A stretch of 64,000 nucleotides of DNA from Massilia sp. H-1 (GTDB lineage Bacteria > Pseudomonadota > Gammaproteobacteria > Burkholderiales > Burkholderiaceae_D): contig CP087969.1 of the NCBI GenBank assembly GCA_024703915.1, positions 1,302,001 to 1,366,000 of the forward strand, written 5' to 3'. Of this stretch, positions 30,182 to 41,794 are shown piece after piece. Within the stretch, counting starts at the first letter, position 1; each line of letters begins with the position of its first letter. Position numbers and translations under genes: made by a program. Below the pieces are notes generated by a model. The model did no database searches. It was given only the letters and a program-made list of their open reading frames with translations, and was not told the origin of the DNA.

Positions 30182-31130
30182 GTCATTCACTGACCGCGCG
30201 TATCGATGCATCATCCGTCACCGAGAACGGCACCGCCCTCGCCCACCGGTTCGACGACAGCGAAAATGTCAGCGCCCTGACCTGGTGGTACCAGCCAGTA
30301 GGCACATACAGCATGTCGCCCGGGTTCACGATCACTTCGATCATGGTGGCCTGGCGCGCCAGCGGGAATTTGTCGAAATCCGGCGCTTCCGGATCGAAGG
30401 GCGAGCCGAACAGAATCGCGTTCGCCTGGTTCGGATACAGGAATTCGTCGTGATGGGGCGGCGACAGGAAAATACGCTTGCTTCCCCATATCTGCGCGAA
30501 GATATTGTCGTCGTAATCGCAATGCAGCGGCGTCACGGTGCCTGCCGGGCCAATCCAGAACCGTGGCGGCCCCATCTTGTCGAAGTAGGTGGGCCAGTGG
30601 CACAGGCTGTTCAATTCGCGCAATTCGAGGTTGCCCAGATACGGCGGCAAGTCGTGCGTGCTTAAGCCTCGACCAGCTCGAGGTAGGCGAGCATCGACAT
30701 GTCGGCCATGGCGCGGTCGGGCGCGAACGCCGTGTTGATGTAATCGCCCACCCGTGCCCGCACCTGCAAATGGCTGAATTGCTCATGCGCAGCGTTTGCG
30801 GGGTGAGCGAGGACAGCGGCCAGCGCTGGACCAGGCCGGAAACCAGAAATGGCAATCCCAATGCCGCCTTCGCGCGAAACGCCTTGGCATTGAGCGCGCC
30901 AAAGCGGGGCACCGACGTAATCTCCGGCAAGGTGCGCGATGCGCGCTTGATGGCCGAACGCATGTCGTCGATCGAGGTCACGCCGCGTACCTGCGCGTCC
31001 CGCTCATCGCGCACGCGCTGGCGCGCAAGCACCGCTTCCGGGTCCGTGGGCCGGGATGCCGACAAGGGCGGCGGCGCCTTTGCGGCGCGCCGCGGCTGTT
31101 CGCCGCCTGCGCTGTCCTTGTCTTTTTCAC
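30182..31130 (-). CDS. Cupin-like (JmjC-type) domain protein
   Basis: The frames contain LPEITSVPRFGALNAKAFRA, LGLPFLVSGLVQRWPLSSLT, LPPYLGNLELRELNSLCHWP, FWIGPAGTVTPLHCDYDDN, IWGSKRIFLSPPHHDEFLYP and MLYVPTGWYHQVRALTFSLS. The HCD of PLHCDYDDN and the later His in WYHQV give the His-x-Asp...His iron site of 2-oxoglutarate oxygenases of the cupin_8/JmjC type, which hydroxylate proteins or RNA-associated factors. Breaks lie near 30780 and 30659 (GCTTAAGC). The N-terminus is uncertain: a GTG at 31130 or a TTG at 31065. The end reads DDASIRAVSE. Confidence 0.8.
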
Positions 31131-31210
31131 TTGGCGCTGTCGATCCGGTTGAGCATGAGTGCGAACAGAACCGAGAATAAGCATGTTTGCATGCGGTCGT
31201 CTTCTATCAA

Positions 31211-31736
31211 TTACTGAACGGTAACCGGAATGGTACGCCATACGGTCTTGGCCGCCAGGTTGGCGCCTTTGCCGCCGAGGGCCGAGTTTGGCGTGAGCAA
31301 GACGCCCCATTCCGCCGCGCCGATCTTGTGCGCGAAGGCATTGGCACCATCCGGGAAGTAATACATGCTGGCCGTGCTCGGGCAAGCCAGCATGCGCGAT
31401 TGCAGGGTCCGTCGCCGACACCGACGAGGTGCACACAATCTCGACCACTTCGCTGTCGCACAGGCCGCAACGCTTTCTCTCGATCGGATAGAAGCGATTG
31501 AGGACGTCACCCACGATGGGCGTCACCAGGGAAATTTCCGAATTGTCTTCGGCCCGCACCCGCACGCGCACCTTGAACTGGACCGGACGGCCAGCCGTCG
31601 GTGCGGGAATGGTGCTTGGCTCGACCGTCAGTTCATCAATATGCGGACTATGCAGGCCACCGCCGCCGCAGGCGGACAAAGCGAAAAGAACGGTGCACAG
31701 CAGCAGCGGCGCAGCGAGATACTTGTTGATGAACAT
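31211..31736 (-). CDS. Lipoprotein, unknown function
   Basis: MFINKYLAAPLLLCTVLFAL followed by SACGGGG is a lipoprotein signal with lipobox ALSAC. The mature part starts with an Ig-like strand pattern (IDELTVEPSTIPAPTAGRPV, VRVRAEDNSEISLVTPIVGD) and, after a break near 31400, ends with ACPSTASMYYFPDGANAFAH and KTVWRTIPVTVQ before the stop at 31211-31213. About 175 residues. It lies between the cupin-like gene and an aldo/keto reductase gene, and I cannot assign a function. Confidence 0.7.
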
Positions 31737-31738
31737 TA

Positions 31739-32904
<1,166 letters not shown>

Positions 32905-33018
32905 TCATGAAATGGATTGCTGATAAGGAAATCTTGCTATAAGATTTATCCCTCAGTTCGCGCCGCGTGCGTCCATCTTCTTCACGTCATCCACATGCAA
33001 TTGCGTACCAGTTCAGGG

Positions 33019-35156
33019 ATGTCTGCCGACCACGAAATCTCAACGGGATTCAAGCATTATCTCGTCCGCGGCAGTCTCGGCGAAGGCGGCTTCGGCCAGG
33101 TCTTCGAAGCCTGGGACAGCAAGCTGCGGCGCAAGGTGGCGCTCAAGCGGCTCAAGGATGTCGGGCCGTCCATGGCCTAAGCACCGATCTGATCCGCGAG
33201 GCGCGCCTGGCCGCCTCGCTGCGCCATCCCGCCTACGTGCAAATATATGCGGTCGAAGAAGACGGCGATGGTCAGACCATCGTCATGGAACTGATCGACG
33301 GCCTCACGCTCAAACAAGTGCTCAGCACAGGTCCGATCGCCGGGCGCACTGCGGTCGACATCGTGCGCCAGGTGGCAGAGGCAATGGAAGAAGCGCATCA
33401 GCAAGGCCTCGTGCATGGCGACCTCAAGCCGTCCAACATCATGCTCGAGCGTTCGGGCAAGGTCCGCATTCTCGATTTCGGTCTCGCCGCGCACATGAAC
33501 GTGGACGCCACCACGTCCAGCGTGGGCAGCGATCCGCAAGGAACGATCGCGTACATGGCGCCCGAACTGTTGAGCGGCGCCCGCGCAAGCGTGCTCAGCG
33601 ACGTTTATGCGCTGGGGGTGGTGCTGTTCAGAACTGCTCACCGGCCAGCGTCCGTTTCATGAACTGAACGGCCTCGCGCTCGCGGCCGCCAGCGTGCAGT
33701 CGTCGTCGCTGGCGTGGGAATTCCCGGCAGATCTTGACGGGGCGCTCGTGCGCACCATTCATTCCATGACGGCGCGCCAGCCGGACCAGCGCATGCAGAG
33801 CATGCAGGCGGTCGTTGCCACGCTCAGCGGCGGCGCCGCCGTTCCCGTGCCGTGGCGGCCCGCGCGTCAAGCGCCGCGCTGGCGCCGTGCGGCCCTGCCC
33901 GCCTTGCTGGCGGCGTCCGCGCTGCTGGTGGCGGCGGGCGTGTATTTCTGGCCGTGGACGTCCACCGTCGGGCCTGCCCTGCTGGCGCAAGCGCCCTATT
34001 CCACCTCCAGAGAAATGGCCGCGGGCCTGGCCGCTGCTGCGCCTGTACGACCGTCCAGGCAAACTGGACGAAGCGTCCAAGCACTTCAACCGCATCCTGA
34101 CAGCCGAGCCCGAACACGCAGGGGCAATTGCTTAAGCATGGCGCTGATGTACGCGCCGCCACCACCAAAGCGACAATCAGGACGAAGTCTGGCTGCGCAA
34201 GGCCGCGGCCGCCGCACAGCAGGCGATCAAGAGCGACGACCACCTGGCGCTGGCGCATGCCGCCGACGGCGTGGCCCTGGCCCGCGCGGGCAACAACGCC
34301 GCCGCGCTCGACCGTTTCTGCGCATGCATTGCGCCTGGAACCGGACAATGTGTTCGCCCTGCTCGGCCGAACCAGCGCGCTGCTGACGCTGCGCCGTTAC
34401 GACGAAGCGCTCACGCAGGCGAAGGATGGCCTGGCGATGCATCCGGACGAACGCTCCTTTGCCGACCTGACCGGCCGCATCCACTTCGAGCAAGGCGACT
34501 ATGCCGCCGCCGAAAAAGCGTTCCGCCAAAGCCTCGCCATCCAGCCCGACGCCGTCTACGCCTATGCCAATCTGAATGCGGCGCTGCAACGCCAGGGCCG
34601 CGGCGACGAAGCCATGCGCGTGCTCCAGCGCGGACTGGAAGTGCGGCCCAATGCCTGGCTATACGGGAATCTTGGCAACGCCTTGTTTGCCAAGGGCGAC
34701 TATCCGGGCGCGGTGGCGGCCTTCGAGAACGCGGTCTCGCCTGCCAAGGGCAACCCCAACGATTACCTCGGCTGGGCCAACCTGGCCGACGCGCTGCAGT
34801 GGATTCCCGGACGCGAACCGCAGGCGAAGCAGGCTTACCAGCGCGCCCAGGCACTCTTGCAGCCGCGCCTGACGCGTGCGCCGGACGATGTGACCTTGTC
34901 GTCGCGCATGGCCTTGTACCTGGCGCGCAGCGGCGAGCGGGTGCGCTCCGGGGAACTGATCGAACGCGCCATGACGCTGGCGCCGACATCGCTCGAAGTC
35001 CATTTTCGCGCGGCGCTGGTGTTTGAACTGGGTGGTCAGCGCAGCGCGCCCATCGCGGCGCTGCTCAAGGCCAGGAAGCTGGGATATCCGGTCAGCGCGA
35101 TCGATGCCGAACCGGATCTGGTGGCGCTGCGGCGCGATGCGCGCTACCAACCCTGA
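33019..35156 (+). CDS. Membrane Ser/Thr protein kinase with C-terminal TPR array
   Basis: The kinase domain (about residues 15-275) has the Gly loop VRGSLGEGGFGQVFEAWD, the Lys of KVALKRLKDV, the Glu helix STDLIREARLAASL, the catalytic loop GLVHGDLKPSNIML (HGD instead of HRD), LDFGLAAHM and a GTIAYMAPELLSG activation segment. A membrane span (RAALPALLAASALLVAAGVY) near residue 295 is followed by at least six TPR-like helix pairs, such as HALRLEPDNVFALLGRTSAL, GDYAAAEKAFRQSLAIQPDA and GDYPGAVAAFENAV. Breaks lie at 33176, 33630, 34035, 34131, 34180 and 34320. This is a Hanks-type sensor kinase; the TPRs would sit on the far side of the membrane. No partner phosphatase is next to it. Confidence 0.88.
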
Positions 35157-35225
35157 CGATTTACGTAGGCATGGTAATTGCAGTTACTTTGGTTCCCGAT
35201 CCACATTGACTTCCTGGAGAACATC

Positions 35226-35623
35226 ATGAGCGAGGTAACGTTCATCTTTCAAACCTTCGACGACGGCAGTTGCACCCTGTCGTTCAGAACCGGCTTCCAT
35301 TTCCCCTAAAAAGGCTTCGCCAAGCTGAAAAAGAAAGTCCCCGTCAAAATGCAGCTGCTGGCCCCAGGCTTAAGCAGCACCGACGTCATTGAGAAAGCCA
35401 CCATGACGTTCGCCAAGATGGAAAAAGAAGGCTGGCCTTTTGCTTAGGCCAGGACGACGCTGTCGTCGTCTGGAAGAAGGGGCAGCACCATCTGGAAACG
35501 GGCTCAATCAAAGGCAAGTGGACCTTTGGCGCGGTTCTCAAGTCGAAAGAGGGTCTTTCCTACACGCTGCCCGATCCGGAACTGCAAGTCGGTGACGGAC
35601 CGTCCGACGACGGGCCACCTTAA
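35226..35623 (+). CDS. Small hypothetical protein (~132 aa)
   Basis: The ATG at 35226 follows CTGGAGAA. The protein reads MSEVTFIFQTFDDGSCTLSF, then an in-frame TAA at 35308-35310 inside CCCCTAAAAAGG, then GFAKLKKKVPVKMQLLAPG, DVIEKATMTFAKMEKEGWPF. After GCTTAGGC at 35445 it resumes QDDAVVVWKKGQHHLETGSI and WTFGAVLKSKEGLSYTLPDP. It stops at 35621-35623. There is no signal peptide; the fold is probably small and beta-rich. Family not recognised. The broken TAA lies in a homopolymer stretch, so it is probably also an assembly error. Confidence 0.5.
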
Positions 35624-35640
35624 CCTTAACCTTAACCTTA
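35617..35640. repeat. Tandem CCTTAA repeat
   Basis: CCTTAA is repeated three times and followed by CCTTAG (35617-35640). It supplies the stop codon of the gene on the left and, read in the other direction, the stop of the sigma-54 activator. A slippage tract or an assembly artefact are both possible. Confidence 0.5.
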
Positions 35641-37152
35641 GCCGGGGACCACTTCGGGACGCAGGCCGAGCGCGCGCAAACGGCGCCGCAAGGCCTCGCC
35701 CGGCGTGCGCAAGATGGCCGCGCACGCCTCCAGATTGCTTAAGCGCTGCGCTCGTATGCCGCAAGCAATTCTTCTTGTGCGATGGCATCGGGGTGTCGCA
35801 CCAGTTCGCAAGCCTCGATCAGCTTGTACATCGAGGGCCGCGAAATTCCCAGTTCCTGGGCCGCCACGGCAATGCACCAGCCGTGCTTGTCGAGCGCGGC
35901 CAGGACATCTTCATCATTGAGCTTGGATGGTTTGCGGCGTGGCGTCAGGGGCCGCAACGCCCGGCATGGCTGACGCCGCTTCGGGCGCGGCATCGGCCTC
36001 GCCCCGCTTGCCCAGCAAGCTGTCCAGATCGAGCTCGGCACCGCAACGCAATGCCAGCACGCAGCGCTGCGCGACGTTGCGCAACTGCCGGATATTGCCG
36101 GGCCAGTCCGCGTTGGCCAGGCTGCTGACCAGGGCGAACGGCAGGACCACGTCGGCATCGTCGTTGTCGAGCATCCGCAGCAGCAGAACGCCAAAGTCTT
36201 CGCGCCGCTTGCGCAGCGGCGGCAGGTCGATCGTCAGGGCTTCCAGCCGGCAGCAGCAATGCCTGGTTGAAGGTGCCGGAAAAAACGTCCTGGTCCGTGG
36301 CGGCGATCACGCGCGGTCGTTGCGGGCGTCGGACGGCGCGCCCAGCGGCCGGTAGTCCCCGGTCTCCAGCACCCGCAGCAGCATCGGTTGCACGCTGGCA
36401 GGCGCATTGCCTATCTCATCGAGAAACAAGGTGCCGTGGCGCGCCTCGGCGAAATAGCCCTGGCGCACACTGTGCGCGCCCGTGTACGCACCCTTGGCCG
36501 CGCCGAACAGGTCGGCCGGGGCCAGCGATTCGCTCAGCGTCGCCATGTTGACCGTCACCAACGGCCCATTCCTCCTGGCACTAAGCGCGTGGATGGCCGA
36601 CGCCACCACTTCCTTGCCGCTGCCGGTGGGACCGGTGAGCAACACCGGCGCCTCGCTTGCGGCGGCCTGGCGGATCAGGTCGCGCGTGGCAAGCGCCGCA
36701 GCGCCCACGCCGATAAAGCCGGTTACCGGGTTGTCCTTCGGAAGGCTGCGCATCCAGTGCAGACAGATCAGTACCGCGCGGCCCAGACCCAGCAGCACGC
36801 CGTCCTCGATCTGGCGGCGCGACAGCACCGCCTCGTCGTGCAATTCAACACCGTTGAGTTCGACCACCATGCGGGTGGCGGGCGCGCGGATGGTCACGCA
36901 ATCGGCACCATCGCGCGTGATGCGCATGCTCTCGCGCGAGACACCGCTGAAACCGAGGCCCATGGCGCTGCCGCCGGGGCGCTGGAACAGCGGCAGGTAG
37001 CGCGCCATTTCCATGGTCGAACTGGTGGCGATGCTCTGTTCGCCAATGCGGCTACGGTCCGGGTGCCACACGATCGTGACGCACAGCAAGGCCGGGGCGC
37101 CGTGCGGCGACGGCGACAGGGGTGATGACAAGGTGGCGTCCTGGTCCTGCAT
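35638..37152 (-). CDS. Sigma-54-dependent transcriptional activator with FHA domain
   Basis: An ATG at 37152 starts a protein with an FHA-like N-terminal domain (ALLCVTIVWHPDRSRIGEQS, GVSRESMRI, LSRRQIEDGVLLGLG), which would read a phospho-Thr. The AAA+ domain has Walker A LLTGPTGSGKE, the sigma-54 contact GAAKGAYTGAH (GAYTGA form), Walker B GTLFLDEIGNAPA, and LANADWPGNIRQLRNV. The C-terminal Fis-type helix-turn-helix is LDKHGWCIAVAAQELGISRP with SMYKLIEACEL. Breaks lie near 36310, 36240, 35940 and 35738. It ends at 35638-35640. The FHA domain suggests control by a Ser/Thr kinase, and one is encoded 0.5 kb away at 33019-35156. Confidence 0.88.
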
Positions 37153-37343
37153 AGTCCCTGCCCGATCGAGTAAAAAAACGCATGTAAGAAAATGGAATTT
37201 TACACCGCCCGGAGCACGCCTGCTGGGCCTCTCCCTCTGACGCGCATGCGGTATGCATAGGCACGGTGCTTGCTGAACAGACTACCAAGAACCAGGCACG
37301 GTGCAGGGTTCATCAACCGTAGTCCAACAAGAGGGAGAGCATT

Positions 37344-37694
37344 ATGAACACCCGATATTTCATGGCAATGCTGCTCGGCCTGGCCATCATGGCCTCGCCG
37401 CAGGCACAGGAAACCGCCCCCGCTAAAGATGCAGCTGCAGCCACTGCGGCTGCCCCGGCCGCCAAGGCAGCAGTGAAAGCCGACAGCGCAATGACGCGCA
37501 CCCAGTGCGATGTGTACGCGACGGTACAGCAATGCTGCGGCGCGAAGAAGTGCGGCGGCAATGTCCTGAGCAACCACGACGCCCATAACTGCGGCAGGAC
37601 GGTAGAGCAAGAGCTGGCACCCCGCCGCGCAAAACAGCCAGCTAAGCAGCTTGCACCAATCTCTGATTCCCCCATCCAAAACGAAGGAGCATGA
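37344..37694 (+). CDS. Small exported Cys-containing protein
   Basis: A signal peptide (MNTRYFMAMLLGLAIMASPQ, cut near AQA) is followed by an Ala/Lys/Pro-rich stretch and a Cys segment: TRTQCDVYATVQQCCGAKKC, GGNVLSNHDAHNC. The five Cys in about 30 residues suggest disulfides or a metal site. The tail after NCGRTVEQELAP may be shifted. Ribosome site GAGGGAG precedes the ATG. The TGA at 37692-37694 overlaps an ATG of the next gene, which suggests cotranscription. Function unknown. Confidence 0.55.
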   Translation: MNTRYFMAMLLGLAIMASPQAQETAPAKDAAAATAAAPAAKAAVKADSAMTRTQCDVYATVQQCCGAKKCGGNVLSNHDAHNCGRTVEQELAPRRAKQPAKQLAPISDSPIQNEGA

Positions 37695-37696
37695 AC

Positions 37697-39158
37697 ATGA
37701 ACACCCTGACCACATCGAAGCTGTCCACCCTCGACGCCCCCAGCGCACCGGAAATCATCGACAGCCTGAAAACCAAGGCTCAGGCGGCCATCGGTTCCGC
37801 CTTGGGTACCCAGCCACTGGTTGCATTCAATACCGGCGCCTTGGGCAACTTCCCCTACTACTACACCGATCCGGCGAATCTGATGTTCAATTCGCTGACC
37901 TACAACTGGATCAACAATTCGATGAGCAGCGACGTGCCGCCGATCCAGCAAATGCCTGGCTCGCTGTTTACCAATTCCATGCTCGACGTGCTGGCCACCG
38001 TCACCTATTCGCTGTCCAAAGCGGATCAGGCCAAGCTGAACAACGCCTATTCCGCCGCGCAAAATCAGCAAATGGCGCTGCTGACCGCATGGAAGGCCGC
38101 CTACGGCAGCCTGCCGACTCCGGCCAAAAACCAGACCGTCGTCGATGCGATCATGACCGTCGTGACCACCACCTGGGCCACGCCAGCCACGACGGCGAGT
38201 GCGATGCAAGGCTCCACCAATCTGGGCGTCCTGCTCAACAATGCGCCGATGTCGGGCCGCGCCCTGTTCCCTGTGCTGGCGAACTACCTCAATGCGCTGG
38301 GCGACAGCATGACCCTGTTCAACGCGCAACTGATGCGCAACGCCTACATCGCACAGGCACTGGCCGCCCTGCAAACCCCTTCGCAAGCGAACGGCGCCAT
38401 GCAGCTCAATGACAACAGCGCCACCTGGTACCCAGCCTATACCGTCAACACGCCGCTCAATCAGATCATCAACGGCCTGTCGGGTACTTCATCGGTGGAA
38501 CTGGAAATGGAAGTCAACATCGCCAGCGAAACCGAATACTCGGTGTCGATCGACGGCAAGGCTAAGCTTCACGATTCCCTTCCTCGATTTCTTCACGCTC
38601 GGCATCAAAGGCAGCGCCAGCTACTTCCACGATGAAATCGTCAAGCAATCGAGTTCCGTCACGGTCAATATGACCTTCACCGGCGTGACCGTCGTCAGCT
38701 ATTCGCCGAACGCCTTCAACGAATCGACCCAGCAGAACTGGTTCATCGTTCAACCGATTCTCGACGCGATCAAAAACAATGGCAAAGACGTGAGCGGCTA
38801 TCACTTCTCGCCTAACCCAGGCACCGAGTTCGGACCAACCGGCTCGTTCGGCATCCTGCAAGGGCTGGCCATTTCAGAACTACCCAAGCGTCGAAATCGT
38901 CATCACGAGCGACAACTTCCAGTCGATTCAAACCACCTTCCAGCAGCAGGTCTCGACCAGCCTGAGCTTCCTGGGCATTCCGCTGGCGAGCGCAAGCGAG
39001 TCGACCTATTCGAATTCGGCGTCGTCGAACGAGTCCAACTCCACGGTCACCATCACGTTCGACCCACCGCCAAACATGGTGGCTTAAGCACCAGTGTTCA
39101 ATCGATGGGTTGGGTATTGGGCGTACAAACGCTCTATCCAACCGTGCCATCGGCTTGA
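37697..39158 (+). CDS. Unknown ~487-aa protein following the Cys-containing exported protein
   Basis: The ATG at 37697 is 8 bases from GAAGGAG and is preferred over the ATG at 37691. The protein reads MNTLTTSKLSTLDAPSAPEI, DSLKTKAQAAIGSALGTQPL, FPYYYTDPANLMFNSLTYNW, and QIINGLSGTSSVELEMEVNI. After a break near 38570 it continues FLDFFTLGIKGSASYFHDEI and SVTVNMTFTGVTVVSYSPNA. After another near 38880 it gives SVEIVITSDNFQSIQTTFQQ, and beyond GCTTAAGC at 39083 it ends SVQSMGWVLGVQTLYPTVPS. There is no signal peptide and no recognisable domain. Residues rich in Ser/Thr/Asn and alternating strands suggest a beta-rich C-terminal half. It is not similar to any family I can name. Confidence 0.55.
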
Positions 39159-39223
39159 TCGCTGCGTAAAAGAGGAGCTTACTCACGCTTCACTCCTTTT
39201 TCTTTGCGCTGCTGGTTCTGCGA

Positions 39224-39810
39224 TCAACCGCGCTGCTGGCCGTCGTGCTTCTGACGGTGGATGCGCTTCGATTCACGGTTTTCCGCACGCTGGATCTTGT
39301 GCTGCTCGGCTGCGCCCACATGGCCATCCTTGCTTAGGCTGCCGCTTCCTTGCGGCTGATGCGCGCTTCGCCTTTTCCAGCTTGGCCACTTCGTGATTGG
39401 TCAGCTCGCCGCTCTTGATGCCGTTTTCGATGCGGGTTTGCTGATTCACATTGCGCTGCACATCGGCCTGCATGCGCTGGCTCGATGCCGAATTTGGATT
39501 GCCGGTCTGCACGTCATGCTTTTGCTGATGGATATCGGCGCTGGCCGCATCCTGCATGCGGTCAATCTTGCGCTCTTCCTGCTTGCTCAGTTTGCCGTCC
39601 TTGAGCGCGCCCTGTTCGGCCTTGGAAATGCGCGCCTGATCGCGCTCCAGCCTGGCCGCTTCGGCGGTGCTGAGCTGGCCCGACTTCAGGCTTGGCTTCG
39701 ATGCGCGTCTGCTGGTTGACGTTGCGTTGGACTTCGGTCCCGGCGGTCTGTGCGAAAGCAGGCACTGCGATCAATCCGGCGACTAACAGGGAGAGGGTTT
39801 TGCTGTTCAT
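39224..39810 (-). CDS. Exported helical repeat protein (two NVNQQTRIE repeats)
   Basis: A signal peptide (MNSKTLSLLVAGLIAVPAFA) precedes two related units of about 60 residues. Each starts VQRNVNQQTRIE, continues SGQLSTAEAARLERDQARI or SGELTNHEVAKLEKAKRAS, and then ALKDGKLSKQEERKIDRMQD or KDGHVGAAEQHKIQRAENRE. DGKLSKQE and DGHVGAAE have the Asp spacing of EF-hand-like loops. Breaks occur near 39690 and at 39335 (GCTTAGGC). The stop is at 39224-39226. About 195 residues. Likely periplasmic; calcium binding is possible but not shown. Confidence 0.65.
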
Positions 39811-39939
39811 CTCATGCATCCTTTGCGTTAAGTTGGCTAAATGGGGTGTGCTGTCACACCTGCATTAACGCATTCGCAAAAGATGATGACTACAGCAAGG
39901 CTGTAATTTTGGTAACAGAACGTTAGCTGCGAGCGGGCC

Positions 39940-40786
39940 TCAGGGCTGGGGATCGATCTTCTTCACATACGGGCCGTGATCGCGCTTGCCACTTGAGCTG
40001 AGAATCGTGAAAGCAAAGCCTTCGAACTGCTGGATCGTGGCTTTCGCGGCCAGCGGTTTCAGCAGCCGCTCATTCCGTTGGCGCACCAGCGACTCGGCAA
40101 TATGTTGGCGCATTTCCGCGTACTCTGGAAAAGGGTTGTCACGAACGTCGTCCAATTTCAGGACCACAAAACCATAGCTCTCCTGCACTGGCTCGCTGCG
40201 CAAGTCGTCAGCTTTCATGTCCCGCAAAGCATAGCTGAGGGCCCCGCTCATGTCGCCTGGTTTCATCCAGTCCATGGCGCCGCCATCGCGCTTGGCGTTC
40301 TCGTCGATCGATTGATGCACGAATGATGCAAAGGGCTTGCCGTCGGCGATGCTTAAGCAAGAATGCTCCGCGCCTCGGCATCGGTCTTCACCACGATCGC
40401 CCGCAGCTTGTATTCAGTCTCTTTGGGATGCGCCGCCTTGGCACGCTCGTACTCGCGCTTGACGTCTTCGTCCGTTAATGGGTTGGCGGCCAGGAAATCC
40501 TTGATGATTGTATTAGCCAGTGCCTGGCGGCTTAAGCACTTCTGTCCTTGCCTCCGCGAATGGCTTCCTGCGCGAGAAGCTCCAGGCCAATCAGCTGCAC
40601 GGTGGCTTCGCCAGGCTTTATCCTGAAACCCCTTGATTCAGCCGATGCCTGAATGTACTCGTCCACTTCCTGGCCCGTAATGACCACATTGTTGACTTTG
40701 GCTGCGATCGGTCCCGCGGCCAGGGCGCTTAAGGCCATGCAGGAGAGCATCGCTGCGGCGAAGTAACGTTTCAAGACGTGTTTCAA
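39940..40786 (-). CDS. Parvulin-type peptidylprolyl isomerase (PpiC/SurA-like)
   Basis: A likely TTG start at 40786 gives MKHVLKRYFAAAMLSCMALS with signal peptide cut after ALA. The N-terminal chaperone part contains AAKVNNVVITGQEVDEYIQA and QLIGLELLAQEAIRGGKDRS. The parvulin domain follows: EYKLRAIVVKTDAEARSILA, FVHQSIDENAKRDGGAMDWM, SGALSYALRDMKADDLRSEP, and ESYGFVVLKLDDVR. It would act in the periplasm on proline bonds of folding envelope proteins. Breaks at 40529 and 40350 are both GCTTAAGC, where GCCGGC restores the frame. The stop is at 39940-39942. About 280 residues. Confidence 0.88.
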
Positions 40787-40917
40787 AATTTTATCCAGAG
40801 AATGGTTTACGCTTCAGCACAAGTTGGCGAATGTCGAGAGTTTTCCACAAAAGATGCCCAAGAGCAATCCTTGTGACATCAAAAACAAGCCTGGCGCCGC
40901 TCCTGAACCCGCCAAAT

Positions 40918-40946
40918 TTGAGTTTCCACCTCGTAGCCGATATAAT
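40918..40946 (+). promoter_or_regulatory. Sigma-70 promoter for the DUF3348 gene cluster
   Basis: TTGAGT (40918-40923) and a perfect TATAAT (40941-40946) are separated by 17 bases. The start would be around 40953, about 90 bases before the first gene of the DUF3348-DUF802-OmpA-DUF2894 cluster. Nothing else lies between. A strong housekeeping-type promoter suggests the cluster is made in ordinary growth. Confidence 0.65.
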
Positions 40947-41042
40947 CCGGGGGCGTTAATTCCCAAGAAATAAGGCAAAAGCACGCTTGTCGGTGTCTGC
41001 CCCCAGACGCCTGCCTCCGATTCGACTCTGACTCCATGCGCT

Positions 41043-41794
41043 ATGACGCGAGTCCTTCCCGCATACACATCTCCACAGTTCCCAACTCATCCGCCGCCTT
41101 GCTGAGCTCGACCTTCTTGAAGGCGCCGCAGCCGCTGGTGATTTTGCGGACGAGCTGGGAAGGTGGATGCACTTTACCGACGCGATCGCCTTATCGTCCG
41201 TGCACGAAAGCGGGATGGCCAAGGTCGCGCCGCAGAGCCCGGCGTTGCGCGAAGCGGCTGGCATCCGTCTGGAAGCGGAATGCGAGCGGATTCGCGCGTT
41301 TATTGTCAATTCGATTACGAAAAGCTGCGCAGGCGGCGCGGCGGTGATCAGGCTGCCGCTGCCGCTCGGCGACGAGGTCGCGTATGCCCCTTACCGCCAA
41401 TTTTATGAAGCGCATCAGCGCGACATGACGCTCAGCATCGAACCCTTGCGCGTGAATCTGCGCGACGCGCTGGCCAAAGCCTCCCCCGAACTCAGGAAGC
41501 TGGCCGAGCTCGACGTTGTAATGGAAAGAATCTTGCGCGAACGCGAAAGCTTACTGCTGGCCAGGGTGCTTAACGCTGCTGCAAAAGCGTTTCGATGCCG
41601 CCTACGCCACGCATCAGGAACAGCTTGCCGCGAGCGGCGAACCCGATAACCCGGCGGCCTGGATGCAAGTCGGCGGCTGGCTGATTCGCTTCTGCCAGAT
41701 CCTGCAATCGCTGCTGCTGGCCGAAGCTAAACTGCGCTTGCAGCCGAGCACGGGATTACTTGAAGCACTCAAACAACAAAAACACCATGAATAA
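41043..41794 (+). CDS. DUF3348 family protein, first gene of the motor-like cluster
   Basis: The probable start is the ATG at 41043 (an ATG at 41036 is out of frame with the rest). Across breaks near 41060-41100 the frames read LHSSQLIRRLAELDLLEGAA, GDFADELGRWMHFTDAIALS, IRLEAECERIRAFIVNSITK, VAYAPYRQFYEAHQRDMTLS and LRKLAELDVVMERILRERES. After a break near 41570 they continue LQKRFDAAYATHQEQLAASG and LIRFCQILQSLLLAEAKLRL. This matches DUF3348, a cytosolic helical family that in Burkholderiales precedes a DUF802 gene. Its stop at 41792-41794 overlaps the ATG of the DUF802 gene by 8 bases, indicating coupled translation. Function unknown. Confidence 0.75.
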
